Part shown: piece by piece, positions 15,319 through 24,270 of the stretch | How the letters are laid out: each line of letters starts with the position of its first letter | How positions within the stretch are numbered: the first letter of the stretch is position 1 | IMG/VR virus record: IMGVR_UViG_3300021960_000276 | Span: 1-33,834 of that record | Direction: 5' to 3' (one strand) | Length of the DNA stretch: 33,834 nt | DNA from: a virus | Notes under the pieces: model-generated | Told to the model about the DNA's origin: nothing | The model's database searches: none | Seen by the model: only the letters and a program-made list of their open reading frames with translations | Program-made: the position numbers and the translations under genes

Positions 15319-15803
15319 TGAAATTCGGTGCCCTTAAAAAGATTGTCGGAGGTATTGCCCCCACCTTAGGCGCTACGCTTGGTGGCCCGCTGGGTGGCGC
15401 TGCCGGTAAAGTTATCGCTGAAGTTTTGGGTTGCGAACCTACTCCTGATGCAATCGAAAAGCGGATGCAGGCAGCTACAGCGGAAGACCTGTTTAAGATC
15501 AAGGAAGCCGAACTGAAATACGCTGCCAAAATGAAAGAGCTAGGCGTAGACATGTTTGAGCTGGAGACTAAAGACAAGCAAGATGCCAGATCGCATTTCT
15601 CCTCTGATTGGACCGCTAGGGTTATCGGGATACTCAGCCTTTCCGGCTTTCTTGGATATATTTTCCTTGTTACGCTTATGCCCCCTGACCAGAATAGCGA
15701 CACGATTGTAAGCTTGGTACTTGGCTATCTCGGTGGCACAGTCAGTGCTGTTATAAGTTTTTACTTCGGGGCGAGCCAGAGCCAAAATGGAAAAGATAGT
15801 TAA
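15318..15803 (+). CDS. Probable holin with two or three membrane segments
   Basis: The 161-residue protein has a Gly-rich hydrophobic N-terminal stretch (about 9-37; GGIAPTLGATLGGPLGGAAG), a charged helical middle and two clear transmembrane segments (about 101-120, VIGILSLSGFLGYIFLVTLM; about 130-150, IVSLVLGYLGGTVSAVISFY). This layout resembles the three-TM holins of the gene-transfer-agent type, which form lesions in the inner membrane so that endolysin can reach the wall. It overlaps the endolysin gene by 17 bases in another frame, which suggests co-ordinated expression. The start is the ATG of the TAATG junction. Confidence 0.72.
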   Translation: MKFGALKKIVGGIAPTLGATLGGPLGGAAGKVIAEVLGCEPTPDAIEKRMQAATAEDLFKIKEAELKYAAKMKELGVDMFELETKDKQDARSHFSSDWTARVIGILSLSGFLGYIFLVTLMPPDQNSDTIVSLVLGYLGGTVSAVISFYFGASQSQNGKDS

Positions 15804-16236
15804 AATGCTTAGACTTCACGAAGGTGAAGTCAAGACCAACGGACGACACGTGGCATATAAATGCAGCGCGGGCTACTGGACTCTGGGAATTGGGAGAAAC
15901 ATAGACCCAAATGGGGGCCTTGGACTTTCAGATGATGAGGTTGATTACTTACTAAGCAATGATGTTGACCGAGTTATAAAAGAGCTCGGAAGCGCCTTTT
16001 CTTGGTTCAGCGGTTTAGATGAAGTACGCCGCGATGTTGTAATTGACATGTGTTTTAATCTCGGTCTGCCCCGGCTCAAGGGCTTCAGTAAGACCTTGAA
16101 TTACATTGAGAATGATCTCTTTGAGGCCGCAAGTACGGAGATGCTCGACTCGAAATGGGCGACAGAAGTGGGCCAACGTGCTATAACTTTGTCGGAAATG
16201 ATGCGAACAGGAAAATATCCAGATGAGCTTCTTTAA
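15787..16236 (+). CDS. GH24 (T4-type) lysozyme endolysin
   Basis: This 149-residue protein is a muramidase that hydrolyses the bond between N-acetylmuramic acid and N-acetylglucosamine in peptidoglycan. The catalytic Glu12 lies in MLRLHEGE. Cys26 and Thr32 (in KCSAGYWTLGIGRN) fit the E-(D/C)-T triad, with Cys in place of the usual Asp of T4 lysozyme and five residues between Cys and Thr. Conserved family features follow: WFSGLDEVRRDVVIDMCFNL, then LPRLKGF and KWATEVGQRA. There is no signal peptide, so release needs the holin encoded just upstream. It overlaps both neighbours (17 and 14 bases). Confidence 0.92.
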   Translation: MEKIVKMLRLHEGEVKTNGRHVAYKCSAGYWTLGIGRNIDPNGGLGLSDDEVDYLLSNDVDRVIKELGSAFSWFSGLDEVRRDVVIDMCFNLGLPRLKGFSKTLNYIENDLFEAASTEMLDSKWATEVGQRAITLSEMMRTGKYPDELL

Positions 16237-18094
16237 GCTAACCCTTGCCGCGGGCATTGACAAGCAGAACACTGAGTACGGTGCTGAAGGCGGCTGGAGT
16301 GACTGCGATAATGTACGTTTCCGTTATGGCCTACCGGAAAAGATAGGTGGCTGGACGTACTTTGAGTCTGGAGAATTTTACCTAGTAGGGCACGTTAGTG
16401 AGGCCTTCTCATGGGAATCACTGATTGGGGTGCCCTATTTTGTTGTCGGAACAAATCGGAAGGTTTACGTCAATACAGGCGCCTTCTGGTACGATATAAC
16501 GCCTTTACGCCTAACCTCCAGCGCAGGTGATGTTACCTTCTCCGCTTCCACTGGGAGCACTACCATCACTGTTACACATGTTGATCACGGAGCTGAGCAG
16601 GGAGATTTTGTAACCTACTCAGGCGCCACGGCACTTGGAGGAGATATTACCGCTCAGATTCTCAACAGTGAGTGGGAAATAGGGGCCATAATTGACTCTT
16701 CCACATATACCATAACCGCTCCGGTAGAGGCTACAGGTGGGGACTCTGGCAATGGGGGTTCTTCTGTTGTTGGAAAATATCAAATTCACGTAGGTTCGGA
16801 TGTAAGCTTTTACGATTACGGCTTCGGTACTGGCACATGGGGCGCAGGCTCCTTTGGTACGCCTCGTCCAGAAACATTAGTCCAAAGCCTGTTGTCCAGA
16901 ACATGGGTTTTTGACAATTATGGCGAAAATTTGATACTGCAGTTGGTTGACGGTGGCATCTATCAGTGGAGTCCTACGACAGATGGGGTGTCTGTGCGTG
17001 CAACAGCAATCTCTGGTGCGCCTACAAAGAGCGTCTATGCGCTCGTTTCCAGCCCCGACAGACATCTGGTGTGCCTTGGCACAGAGTCCACGGTAGGAGA
17101 CCCTACCACTCAGGACCCTATGTTTGTTAGGTTCTCAGACCAAGAGAACATCAACACCTTTATAGAGAGCGCCACTAACACTGCAGGTGGTCAGCGCTTG
17201 TCTGATGGAAGCTACATTGTTTCGGCTATTCGTTCTCGAGGCCAGATTCTGGTTTTCACAGACACCTCCCTGCATGGCATGCAGTATATAGGTCCGCCCT
17301 ATACCTTTGGTTTCCAACAATTAGCCGCTAACTGTGGATGTCTGGGCCCACACGCTGCCGTCGATGTTAATGGACTGGCGTTCTGGATGGGTGTAGATGC
17401 CTTTTTCGCATTCGATGGTACAGTTAAGAAGATGCCCTGCACGGTACAAGACTATGTATTTAAAGACATAAACCTAGTCCAGCGCAGCAAGTTCTACGCC
17501 GCATTAAACAACGACTTCAACGAGGTAACATGGTTCTACGCCAGTTACACCAGCGACTATATCGACCGATGTGTCACTTATAATTATTTGGAAAACGTCT
17601 GGTCTATAGGGACATTGAGCCGTACCGCGTGGCAGGATGTAGGTGTCTACGTTAAACCTGTTGCCGCAGAATACCTGCCCAATAGCAATGAGGCTACTAT
17701 CTCAACCATCTATGGACTCACTCAGGGGCGCTCTTTGATCTACAATCAAGAGGACGGTATCAACAAGGCAGACGGGTCCGCTATCGTGGCAGACATAGAG
17801 TCAGGTTACTTTGACATCGGCGATGGTGACTCGATGCTGCTGATGAGTCGTTTTATTCCTGACTTTAAAGACCAGCAGGGTAACGTCATTGTTAATCTGT
17901 ATCTGCGGCCATATCCGCAGGCCTCTGCCAGCCCTAGCTCTCTTGATCCTTATACTGTGACTCCAACCACTCAAAAAGTGGATACTAGAGCGCGTGGCAG
18001 ACAGATAGCGGTCAAGATAAACAGTAACGAACCTGATACGTGGTGGCGATATGGCACGCTGCGTGTAGACATTAAGCCGGACGGCATGCGATGA
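16223..18094 (+). CDS. Large tail hub / stabilisation-type virion protein
   Basis: The 623-residue product starts [20 protein letters not shown], then [24 protein letters not shown], a sequence I know from a widespread phage family of large tail proteins. Residues about 100-185 look like an inserted Thr/Gly-rich domain ([20 protein letters not shown]). The rest is beta-rich with repeated aromatic strands ([24 protein letters not shown]), suggesting a propeller-like body. I infer a tail tube end or hub comparable in role to the P22 gp10 accessory factor; that comparison rests on context, not on visible homology. The ATG overlaps the endolysin end by 14 bases. Confidence 0.72.
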   Translation: MSFFKLTLAAGIDKQNTEYGAEGGWSDCDNVRFRYGLPEKIGGWTYFESGEFYLVGHVSEAFSWESLIGVPYFVVGTNRKVYVNTGAFWYDITPLRLTSSAGDVTFSASTGSTTITVTHVDHGAEQGDFVTYSGATALGGDITAQILNSEWEIGAIIDSSTYTITAPVEATGGDSGNGGSSVVGKYQIHVGSDVSFYDYGFGTGTWGAGSFGTPRPETLVQSLLSRTWVFDNYGENLILQLVDGGIYQWSPTTDGVSVRATAISGAPTKSVYALVSSPDRHLVCLGTESTVGDPTTQDPMFVRFSDQENINTFIESATNTAGGQRLSDGSYIVSAIRSRGQILVFTDTSLHGMQYIGPPYTFGFQQLAANCGCLGPHAAVDVNGLAFWMGVDAFFAFDGTVKKMPCTVQDYVFKDINLVQRSKFYAALNNDFNEVTWFYASYTSDYIDRCVTYNYLENVWSIGTLSRTAWQDVGVYVKPVAAEYLPNSNEATISTIYGLTQGRSLIYNQEDGINKADGSAIVADIESGYFDIGDGDSMLLMSRFIPDFKDQQGNVIVNLYLRPYPQASASPSSLDPYTVTPTTQKVDTRARGRQIAVKINSNEPDTWWRYGTLRVDIKPDGMR

Positions 18095-19023
18095 GCAAAA
18101 TCCAAAACGTCCGTTTACCGAACGCGCCATCTGCTCAGTACAGCCCCGAGCAATTCAACCAGCTTGTAAGATCGCTTGAGCAAGTCATTTTTCAGCTAAA
18201 CTCAAGCTATACGGCTATCCCTGACCAGAATGTCGCGGCCTCGATGTTGTGGATGAAGGGCAACGCGCCGGGTGTGCGTGGGTTTCAGTTAGATTATGGC
18301 ATTCAGCTTCCCTACGCGATGCTGATGAACAATACCGATCTAATAAATTTAGGCACAACGATAGAGAATATCGTTACTTTCGATACGCCTATATTTGAAC
18401 GAGGCATACGATTAGGAACTCACCAAGCGGAGTTTACTGCTGAGATAGACGACGGGGCAGGCTTAGCGGGCACCGTAATGGACGTCACCGCAGTCGCCTC
18501 AGGCACATTGCTCTCTGGCATGACGCTTACTGGCACGGGGGTCACGGCAGGTACCCGCATTGTCTCTCAAACCAGTGGCACGACAGGTGGCGTAGGGCTC
18601 TATGTTGTGGATACGTCGCAGCTTACAGCAAGCACCACGGTCAACGGATCACGGGCCTCTAAGCTTTTATTTGATAACACTGGCCAGTATCAAATAGGAA
18701 TCAGGCTGCAGGGAGCTAACTTAGATAATACTATACATGAGATTGAGATTTGGGCCAAAGATTCGGGTGTAAATTACCCTTACAGTAACACTAGATATGA
18801 CGTGCCTGTGAGAAAAAACGCGACTACCTTTGGCCATACTGTAGCGGATATATCCGGTATTTTTACAGTCACAGACCCTCAAAACAATTACTTAGAGATG
18901 GCGTGGTGGTCAGATGGAGACCTTGTGCATTTAGAGCATTTTGACCCCAATACTAACCCTGTTCGCCCTGAGATACCCTCAGTTATTTTGACGGCCTCAC
19001 TGTTATCGGCGGAGACAAGCTAA
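18091..19023 (+). CDS. Tail accessory protein with inserted repeat-type domain
   Basis: The 310-residue protein begins [20 protein letters not shown] and [20 protein letters not shown], a helix probably used for oligomerisation, followed by a beta-rich body. Residues about 114-188 form a separable domain ([20 protein letters not shown], then a Gly-Thr-Gly turn and [16 protein letters not shown]) that resembles an Ig-like or beta-prism module inserted in many phage tail proteins. Flanking strands (FERGIRLGT before, SKLLFDNTG after) read on naturally from each other without it. ATG overlaps the previous TGA (ATGA). The role is a tail or neck component by context. Confidence 0.7.
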   Translation: MSKIQNVRLPNAPSAQYSPEQFNQLVRSLEQVIFQLNSSYTAIPDQNVAASMLWMKGNAPGVRGFQLDYGIQLPYAMLMNNTDLINLGTTIENIVTFDTPIFERGIRLGTHQAEFTAEIDDGAGLAGTVMDVTAVASGTLLSGMTLTGTGVTAGTRIVSQTSGTTGGVGLYVVDTSQLTASTTVNGSRASKLLFDNTGQYQIGIRLQGANLDNTIHEIEIWAKDSGVNYPYSNTRYDVPVRKNATTFGHTVADISGIFTVTDPQNNYLEMAWWSDGDLVHLEHFDPNTNPVRPEIPSVILTASLLSAETS

Positions 19024-19355
19024 TGGCTGTAAAATACTTTAGAGAACATTTAACGCCAAGTGCTGCAACAGAGACAACGATTTACACGGTTCCTGCGGCG
19101 AATACTGCGATAATTTCATCGTTGCGGATCACTAATACAGGCGCTTCTACGACTACTTTAAACTTGGCCATCTACCCTGATGGTGGAGCTACTCCCTATA
19201 AAATACTTGAAGACACTGTGCTGGCCATTGACAGCACAATGGACGCCTTTAATGGGGTGTCTTGTGTGATGGAAGAATCAGATATAATGAAAATAACCAG
19301 TAGTCAGGCAAATGTTGATTTCTATTTGTCGTATATGGAAGTGGACAGAAACTAG
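19023..19355 (+). CDS. Small virion protein, beta-sandwich-like
   Basis: The product has 110 residues beginning [20 protein letters not shown], then a strand pattern IYTVPAANTAIISSLRITNT and NLAIYPDGG. It ends with a strand DFYLSYMEVDRN. No Cys pair, no membrane segment. The TAATG junction couples it to the tail accessory gene. It probably builds a small tail or capsid accessory. The following 81 bases (19356-19436) are non-coding and contain only a short inverted repeat (CGCGT / ACGCG) without T-tract; I see no promoter there. Confidence 0.72.
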   Translation: MAVKYFREHLTPSAATETTIYTVPAANTAIISSLRITNTGASTTTLNLAIYPDGGATPYKILEDTVLAIDSTMDAFNGVSCVMEESDIMKITSSQANVDFYLSYMEVDRN

Positions 19356-19436
19356 TATTTTGTTGATAATTGACGTAATTCCGCGTTTTCCCGACGCGCG
19401 ACCCTGTGTGGTCCCCTACAACCTAAGGACAAGAAC

Positions 19437-21359
19437 ATGGCAGAAGCGATGTCGGGAGGACTAGCGGGGCTCCCAATGCAACAACCCGCCGAAATGCGAC
19501 CTGAGGACCTTGCTGCGTTTGAGCAGATGAGGCAGGACATTTCCCCCTCAGAATTTAATGAAACGGTGTTGAGCTCCGCGGCTGAAGCGGACCCTATGGC
19601 CGTTGCGGAGTTTAAGGCTGAGCTGCGCGATCTGCAGCTCCCTCGTGAGGTTTTAGACGTCCTCAATACGATGGTAGATGAAATTCTAGCCTCCCCTGAG
19701 AAGTACCAAGAACTTCGCATGAAGTACATGTCTCAGGACATTCCTGAGGACCTGCTTCCGCCCCAGTTTGATCCAGAGTTTTTCTCCGCGCTTAACCTTG
19801 CCGTTGACGAGATCATGGCGAGTTCTGGCCCCGAGATGGCCATGGGCCCACAGAATTTTGCTGAAGGCGGTCTTGCGACCCTTCGCCCCATTACTGAGGC
19901 TATCCGACAGCAGGGTCGCTACGGCGACACAATGCTTGCACACATCTCCCCACGTGAGGCGATGGTCTTGAAAGAGATGGGTGGTAGCGGAACAATCAAC
20001 CCCTATACTGGTTTGCCTGAGTTCTTCCTGAAGAAGGTGCTCAAAAAAGTCGGTAAGGCGCTCAAGAAAGTCGGTCAGGCAGTTAAGAAATTTGCTAGCA
20101 GCAAAATCGGCCGTATTGTTACTACTTTGGCACTTGCCTTTGTCCTCGGACCGGCTGCCGCTACCGCGTTGGGCGTGAGCTCAACAGTCGGCGTAGCAGC
20201 GGTCTCGGGCTTTGTTGGCAGCGCAGGCTCTACTCTTTTGGGTGGTGGTAATCTCAAAGACGCATTGAAAGCAGGCGCTATCGGCGGGTTGATTGGCGGT
20301 GCAGGAGCAGGCGTATTTGGTGGCGCAGGAGCCTTCAAAGCAGGCAGCTACACTGGTCCTACCACAATAGGTGGACAGCTAACTCGAGCTAAAGAAGCAG
20401 TATTCGGCGCGCCTGATCAGGCACTACCTGATCTTGGTACAGCAGCCACGGAAACTGCAGCAGAGACCACGGCTCAGTCATTCCCGGCTACTGTTGATAC
20501 TGCTGCAGGAATTACTCGAGCACCCCTTCCCTCTTCTCCTGTCGGCATTGAGACCTTGGGTCAGGCGCCTACGCCGACGACAGACTTTAGATTCTACGAA
20601 GCAGGCCGCGGAGTCGCCGCGCCGGCCCCGGCTACCGCAGCGCAGAAACTTGGCTCAATGGTCGGCGCCACAGAGGCTCAATTTGTGCCTGCAGAAGCGC
20701 AACGAAGCTTGGTTCAACGCGGACTCGACAGGATTCTTCCCGGCCGTATTCAAACTGCTGCAGAAGAAAGCGCATTCCAAACGGTTGCTGATCAATTTGA
20801 AACTACTGCGGATGTAATAAAAAATCAAATAGTAAACAATACAGCAAGTGACGCCGTAACCGCCGCTTATACTAAGGCAGCTACTCCAAGCCTACTTGCT
20901 AAGTATGGACCTGCCGCAGCTACGGGCCTCGGTATCATGGGCTTGACTGGTGGATTTAAGGCAGAAGAGGCACAGGTACCGCCGGGCTTTGAAGACATGG
21001 CAATGGGTATCTCTCCCGGCCAGAAACTGCTTGAGGAGCGCCCAGACCTCTATGGTCTGCGCTTCGGTGGTGTTAACACCGTCTCTACTACGTCGCCTTT
21101 CCAATACTACCGGCCACAGCAGGCACAGCCAGTGATGGGTGCGGCCAAAGGTGGTGAGGCGGACCGCTCTAAGTTCCCACGTAAAAACGGTCACATAAGT
21201 GGACCGGGCACTGGCACGTCAGACGACATCCCTGCGATGCTCAGTGACGGCGAGTTTGTATTCACCGCTAAGGCAGTACGCAACATGGGCGACGGATCAC
21301 GGCGCAAAGGCGCCAAGCGTATGTATGCGCTAATGAAGAAACTGGAGGGCCGTGCATAA
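19437..21359 (+). CDS. Internal virion / ejection-type protein 1
   Basis: This 640-residue protein has an acidic N-terminus, a central motif LAHISPREAMVLKEMGGSGT with INPYTGLPEFF (about 162-192), a Lys-rich stretch (KKVLKKVGKALKKVGQAVKK) and a long hydrophobic Ala/Gly segment (about 222-300) that could insert in membranes. The C-terminus contains GHISGPGTGTSDDIPAMLSD, then GEFVFTAKAVRNMG and a Lys-rich end; I know this motif from marine phage structural proteins. I infer cargo ejected with DNA and possibly forming a channel across the cell envelope. It also contains 'EGG' and 'AKGGE' motifs like other virion proteins here. It ends in a TAATG junction. Confidence 0.7.
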   Translation: MAEAMSGGLAGLPMQQPAEMRPEDLAAFEQMRQDISPSEFNETVLSSAAEADPMAVAEFKAELRDLQLPREVLDVLNTMVDEILASPEKYQELRMKYMSQDIPEDLLPPQFDPEFFSALNLAVDEIMASSGPEMAMGPQNFAEGGLATLRPITEAIRQQGRYGDTMLAHISPREAMVLKEMGGSGTINPYTGLPEFFLKKVLKKVGKALKKVGQAVKKFASSKIGRIVTTLALAFVLGPAAATALGVSSTVGVAAVSGFVGSAGSTLLGGGNLKDALKAGAIGGLIGGAGAGVFGGAGAFKAGSYTGPTTIGGQLTRAKEAVFGAPDQALPDLGTAATETAAETTAQSFPATVDTAAGITRAPLPSSPVGIETLGQAPTPTTDFRFYEAGRGVAAPAPATAAQKLGSMVGATEAQFVPAEAQRSLVQRGLDRILPGRIQTAAEESAFQTVADQFETTADVIKNQIVNNTASDAVTAAYTKAATPSLLAKYGPAAATGLGIMGLTGGFKAEEAQVPPGFEDMAMGISPGQKLLEERPDLYGLRFGGVNTVSTTSPFQYYRPQQAQPVMGAAKGGEADRSKFPRKNGHISGPGTGTSDDIPAMLSDGEFVFTAKAVRNMGDGSRRKGAKRMYALMKKLEGRA

Positions 21360-22483
21360 TGGCTGACGTAACCTACACTGGTCAAATAGTTAGAGAAGCG
21401 CCTGAGGTCGAAGCGTATAAGCTTGGTCTTTTGCAAGAAGGACAGAGGCTTTACCAGCAGCCTTTAAACCTGCCGGCGGTTGAAGCGGCCGGATTATCAG
21501 GCACAGAACAGCAGGCTATCGATCTTGCAAAGCAGGGGGTGGGTAGTTACGAGCCCTATATCCAAGCAGGAGCTCAGGGCGTTAGTCAGGGAATGGACCT
21601 GACCCAGCGGGGTGCATTGGCAGCCGGCGGTATTGATACCACTGGACAGTTCCAAGCAGCTCAGGACATGATGGGGCGTGCTGCTCCAGTTCTAGGACAG
21701 GGTATCGGCGGTATTTTAGGTTCTGCTCAGGCATATGATCCTAACCAAGCTGCATCCTATATGAACCCCTACCAACAGCAAGTAACACAAAACGCTCTTG
21801 GTGAAATGCGTCGTCAGGCGGATATTGCTCAGAACCAAGCCGCCGCTCAGGCAGTAGGAGCAGGGGCTTTCGGAAGTACCAGAGAAGGTGTTCAGCGAGC
21901 TGAGACAGAGCGTGGCGTTCAGGACCTGATGCAGCAGCGGATTATGCAGGACTATGCTGCTAACTATGCTCAGGCCCAACAGGCCGCTATGACTGGTTTT
22001 GAAAATCAACAGCAGCGTCAGCTGGCTGGTGGCCAAGCCCTTGGGCAGGCCGCTATGAACTTTGGCCAGCTTGGGCAAGGTATCGGTGCACTTACCTCAC
22101 AGCAGGCAAACATCGATCTTTCCAAAGCCTCCACACTTGGTGGTCTAGGTGCACAAATGGGAAGCCTTGGCACGCAGTATGGTTCTCTTGGTCAAGCAAC
22201 CTCACAGTTGGGTCAAGCAGACGTCGGCACGCTTGCGGGTCTTGGTGGAATTGAACGCCAAAACGAGCAGGCCCAGCTAGATGCGATTAGAGCTACTCAG
22301 ACGCAGCAGGCAATGGCTCCGTATCAACAACTTGGCTTTGTTTCTGACATCTACCGAGGCGCGCCTACCTCTCAGATGGCATTGACGTCGCAGACAGCAC
22401 CTAGCGCTAGCCCAATGCAATCCGCTGTTGGTCTTGGTATAGCCGGACTCTCTACCGCAGCCGGCGCGGCAAAAGTATTTTAG
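21359..22483 (+). CDS. Internal virion protein 2, Gln/Ala-rich
   Basis: The 374-residue protein is very rich in Gln, Ala and Gly, with long helical runs. Its signature section is YMNPYQQQVTQNALGEMRRQ followed by ADIAQNQAAAQAVGAGAFGS (about 138-180), a motif I recognise from marine phage structural clusters. A hydrophobic Gly-Ala C-terminus (AVGLGIAGLSTAAGAAKVF) could contact membrane. There is no enzyme signature. It is coupled to the preceding gene by TAATG and to the next by a 12-base gap. Likely part of the ejection cargo or inner core. Confidence 0.7.
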   Translation: MADVTYTGQIVREAPEVEAYKLGLLQEGQRLYQQPLNLPAVEAAGLSGTEQQAIDLAKQGVGSYEPYIQAGAQGVSQGMDLTQRGALAAGGIDTTGQFQAAQDMMGRAAPVLGQGIGGILGSAQAYDPNQAASYMNPYQQQVTQNALGEMRRQADIAQNQAAAQAVGAGAFGSTREGVQRAETERGVQDLMQQRIMQDYAANYAQAQQAAMTGFENQQQRQLAGGQALGQAAMNFGQLGQGIGALTSQQANIDLSKASTLGGLGAQMGSLGTQYGSLGQATSQLGQADVGTLAGLGGIERQNEQAQLDAIRATQTQQAMAPYQQLGFVSDIYRGAPTSQMALTSQTAPSASPMQSAVGLGIAGLSTAAGAAKVF

Positions 22484-22494
22484 GGGACAGACGA

Positions 22495-24270
22495 ATGGCT
22501 AAGGAAAAGATTCAGATGGTAGATGATGACGAAGTTGAAAACGTCGGCATCATGGCCGGATTTATGGACGACTTCGAAGATGTCCTAGAAGAGATCATGG
22601 GCGAAGAAGCCGAGATGAAAGAGGGCGACGACGCTGACATGGCCAACATGATGAATCGCCGTCCTGATTCTCCTGAAATCCTAATGAACAATCTCCGCGG
22701 CGACATCCGTTCTCTCGACGCACGTCGTGAAGAGCTCGCTGACCTCGTAGGATATAATGCGGCCGCTGAAACGCCTGAAGGTGTTTTGGCGCTTTTGCAG
22801 CCTATATTGGCCCAGCAGCAGGCCGCAGCGGCAATGCCTCCAATGGCTCCGCCTCCAGTTGCACAACCCGGTTCCTCCCCTACCGGTTCTTCTATGCCCC
22901 CTGCGGATGCGGGGGGCATAGCTTCTTTGCCCATGGACCAAGGACAAGGACCAATGAGCCCTCCAATCATGGACCAAGGACCTGCTCCTATGGGCATGGC
23001 TAAGGGGGGTTACGTCCAATCTTTTCAAGAAGGTAGCGGTGAGGCGGGCGTTACCCCTGCAGATGGTGCTTCATACTCGCCTGACATCGTAGAAATGGCA
23101 AATGCCGCAATACGTTCAAGATTAGCACAACAGCCTGCGGCCCTTCCTGACGTAGCTGCTAGGACAGAGGAGCTTTACCCCGAGTACGAGCGCTTGCTTG
23201 GCGGTGGTGGTAAAGACGCTGCTCAGGCTCAAATACTGTTTGACATTGCACAAGCAGCGTTAGGTTATGCCGGTAATGTAGGTCCCGGCGGTCAGCCGCT
23301 ACGTGGGTCTCAGGCGGCACGTTTAGCCGGAGCAGCTAGTCAGTTGCCGGGCAAGATTGGTGCTACAGCAGCGGGCATGTCAAAAGAAGCCCGTGCGCTT
23401 AAGCTTGCTGCAATGCAGCGAGCTGAACAAGAACGCGCCGCGGTCCAAGCAGCAAATACACAGCTCTCTGAGCAACAGACAGACCTCTATAAGGAAATTG
23501 TCAAAACAGCAGGAACGAGGCCTATGTCAGACGTTGAGAAACAGGCCTATGGAATAACCGGAGACTCAGCGAAACTTCCTTGGGTCATGAAAAACGGTGC
23601 TCCTTCTTTGCCGGGTGGCTATCCAACACCTTCTGCAGTGCCTGATCCAGAGGCCATTGCTTTAGAGTCTTATATGGGAAGTATGGGTACAAAGTTAAGC
23701 GAACAACGGCTTGAATATGCTAAGTCGGCTTCCTTGCTTCCAGACATTGCCAACCTACAAATCCTGTCAAAAGCAGCAGGCGAAGGTCGGGCAAACGAAG
23801 TATTGACCAACTTATTCCCTGCCTATAATGAGGTGGGAGCAGCCTATCGAAGTGTTGTAAGTAGACTTCTTCCTCAAATGCGTGCGCCGGGAAGTGGTGC
23901 CCAATCAGATAAGGACATTGAGGTGTTGAGACAAGGCTTTGGCGGTCTAGCAGATACGGCAGATGTGCGCGAGCTTGTTCTCACGACCATGCAAAATAAA
24001 GCGCAGCTGGATAAAGAAAAACTAGACATAATGGCCAAAATAGGACTGCCTGCGGATGAGGGTGGAATATCTATAATGGAGGCAAACAGGCTAATTACTG
24101 ACCTTAACAATAGATCAGTAATGACTCCTTCTTTGATGGCTGCTTTGGAAAAAATAGTTCCATCCGAGCTTATGGAATCTATTTATTCAGGAACAGCTCA
24201 GTCCACCATTAGAACACCAGAAGAGATAGCTGCAGCCATCTCAGGCGCGCAGGCAGCGGGAGGCAATTAA
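22495..24270 (+). CDS. Internal virion protein 3
   Basis: The 591-residue product has an acidic N-terminus (VDDDEVENVGIMAGFMDDFE, EEIMGEEAEMKEGDD), a Pro/Gln/Met-rich low-complexity linker (about 100-165), a MAKGGYVQSFQEGSG motif near 165 and a helical C-terminal two thirds (DIVEMANAAIRSRLAQQ, ARALKLAAMQRAEQERAAVQ). The low-complexity linker and charge segregation suggest a flexible internal protein. No catalytic motif is visible. Start ATG at 22495 follows GGGACAG. Its neighbours suggest ejection cargo or scaffold; a scaffolding role is less likely at this place in the operon. Confidence 0.7.
   Translation: MAKEKIQMVDDDEVENVGIMAGFMDDFEDVLEEIMGEEAEMKEGDDADMANMMNRRPDSPEILMNNLRGDIRSLDARREELADLVGYNAAAETPEGVLALLQPILAQQQAAAAMPPMAPPPVAQPGSSPTGSSMPPADAGGIASLPMDQGQGPMSPPIMDQGPAPMGMAKGGYVQSFQEGSGEAGVTPADGASYSPDIVEMANAAIRSRLAQQPAALPDVAARTEELYPEYERLLGGGGKDAAQAQILFDIAQAALGYAGNVGPGGQPLRGSQAARLAGAASQLPGKIGATAAGMSKEARALKLAAMQRAEQERAAVQAANTQLSEQQTDLYKEIVKTAGTRPMSDVEKQAYGITGDSAKLPWVMKNGAPSLPGGYPTPSAVPDPEAIALESYMGSMGTKLSEQRLEYAKSASLLPDIANLQILSKAAGEGRANEVLTNLFPAYNEVGAAYRSVVSRLLPQMRAPGSGAQSDKDIEVLRQGFGGLADTADVRELVLTTMQNKAQLDKEKLDIMAKIGLPADEGGISIMEANRLITDLNNRSVMTPSLMAALEKIVPSELMESIYSGTAQSTIRTPEEIAAAISGAQAAGGN

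Noticed and set aside
19356-19436. Possible promoter in front of the first internal virion gene
   Set aside because: TTGATA and TTGACG occur, but no -10-like box lies at a suitable distance; only a weak short inverted repeat is seen.
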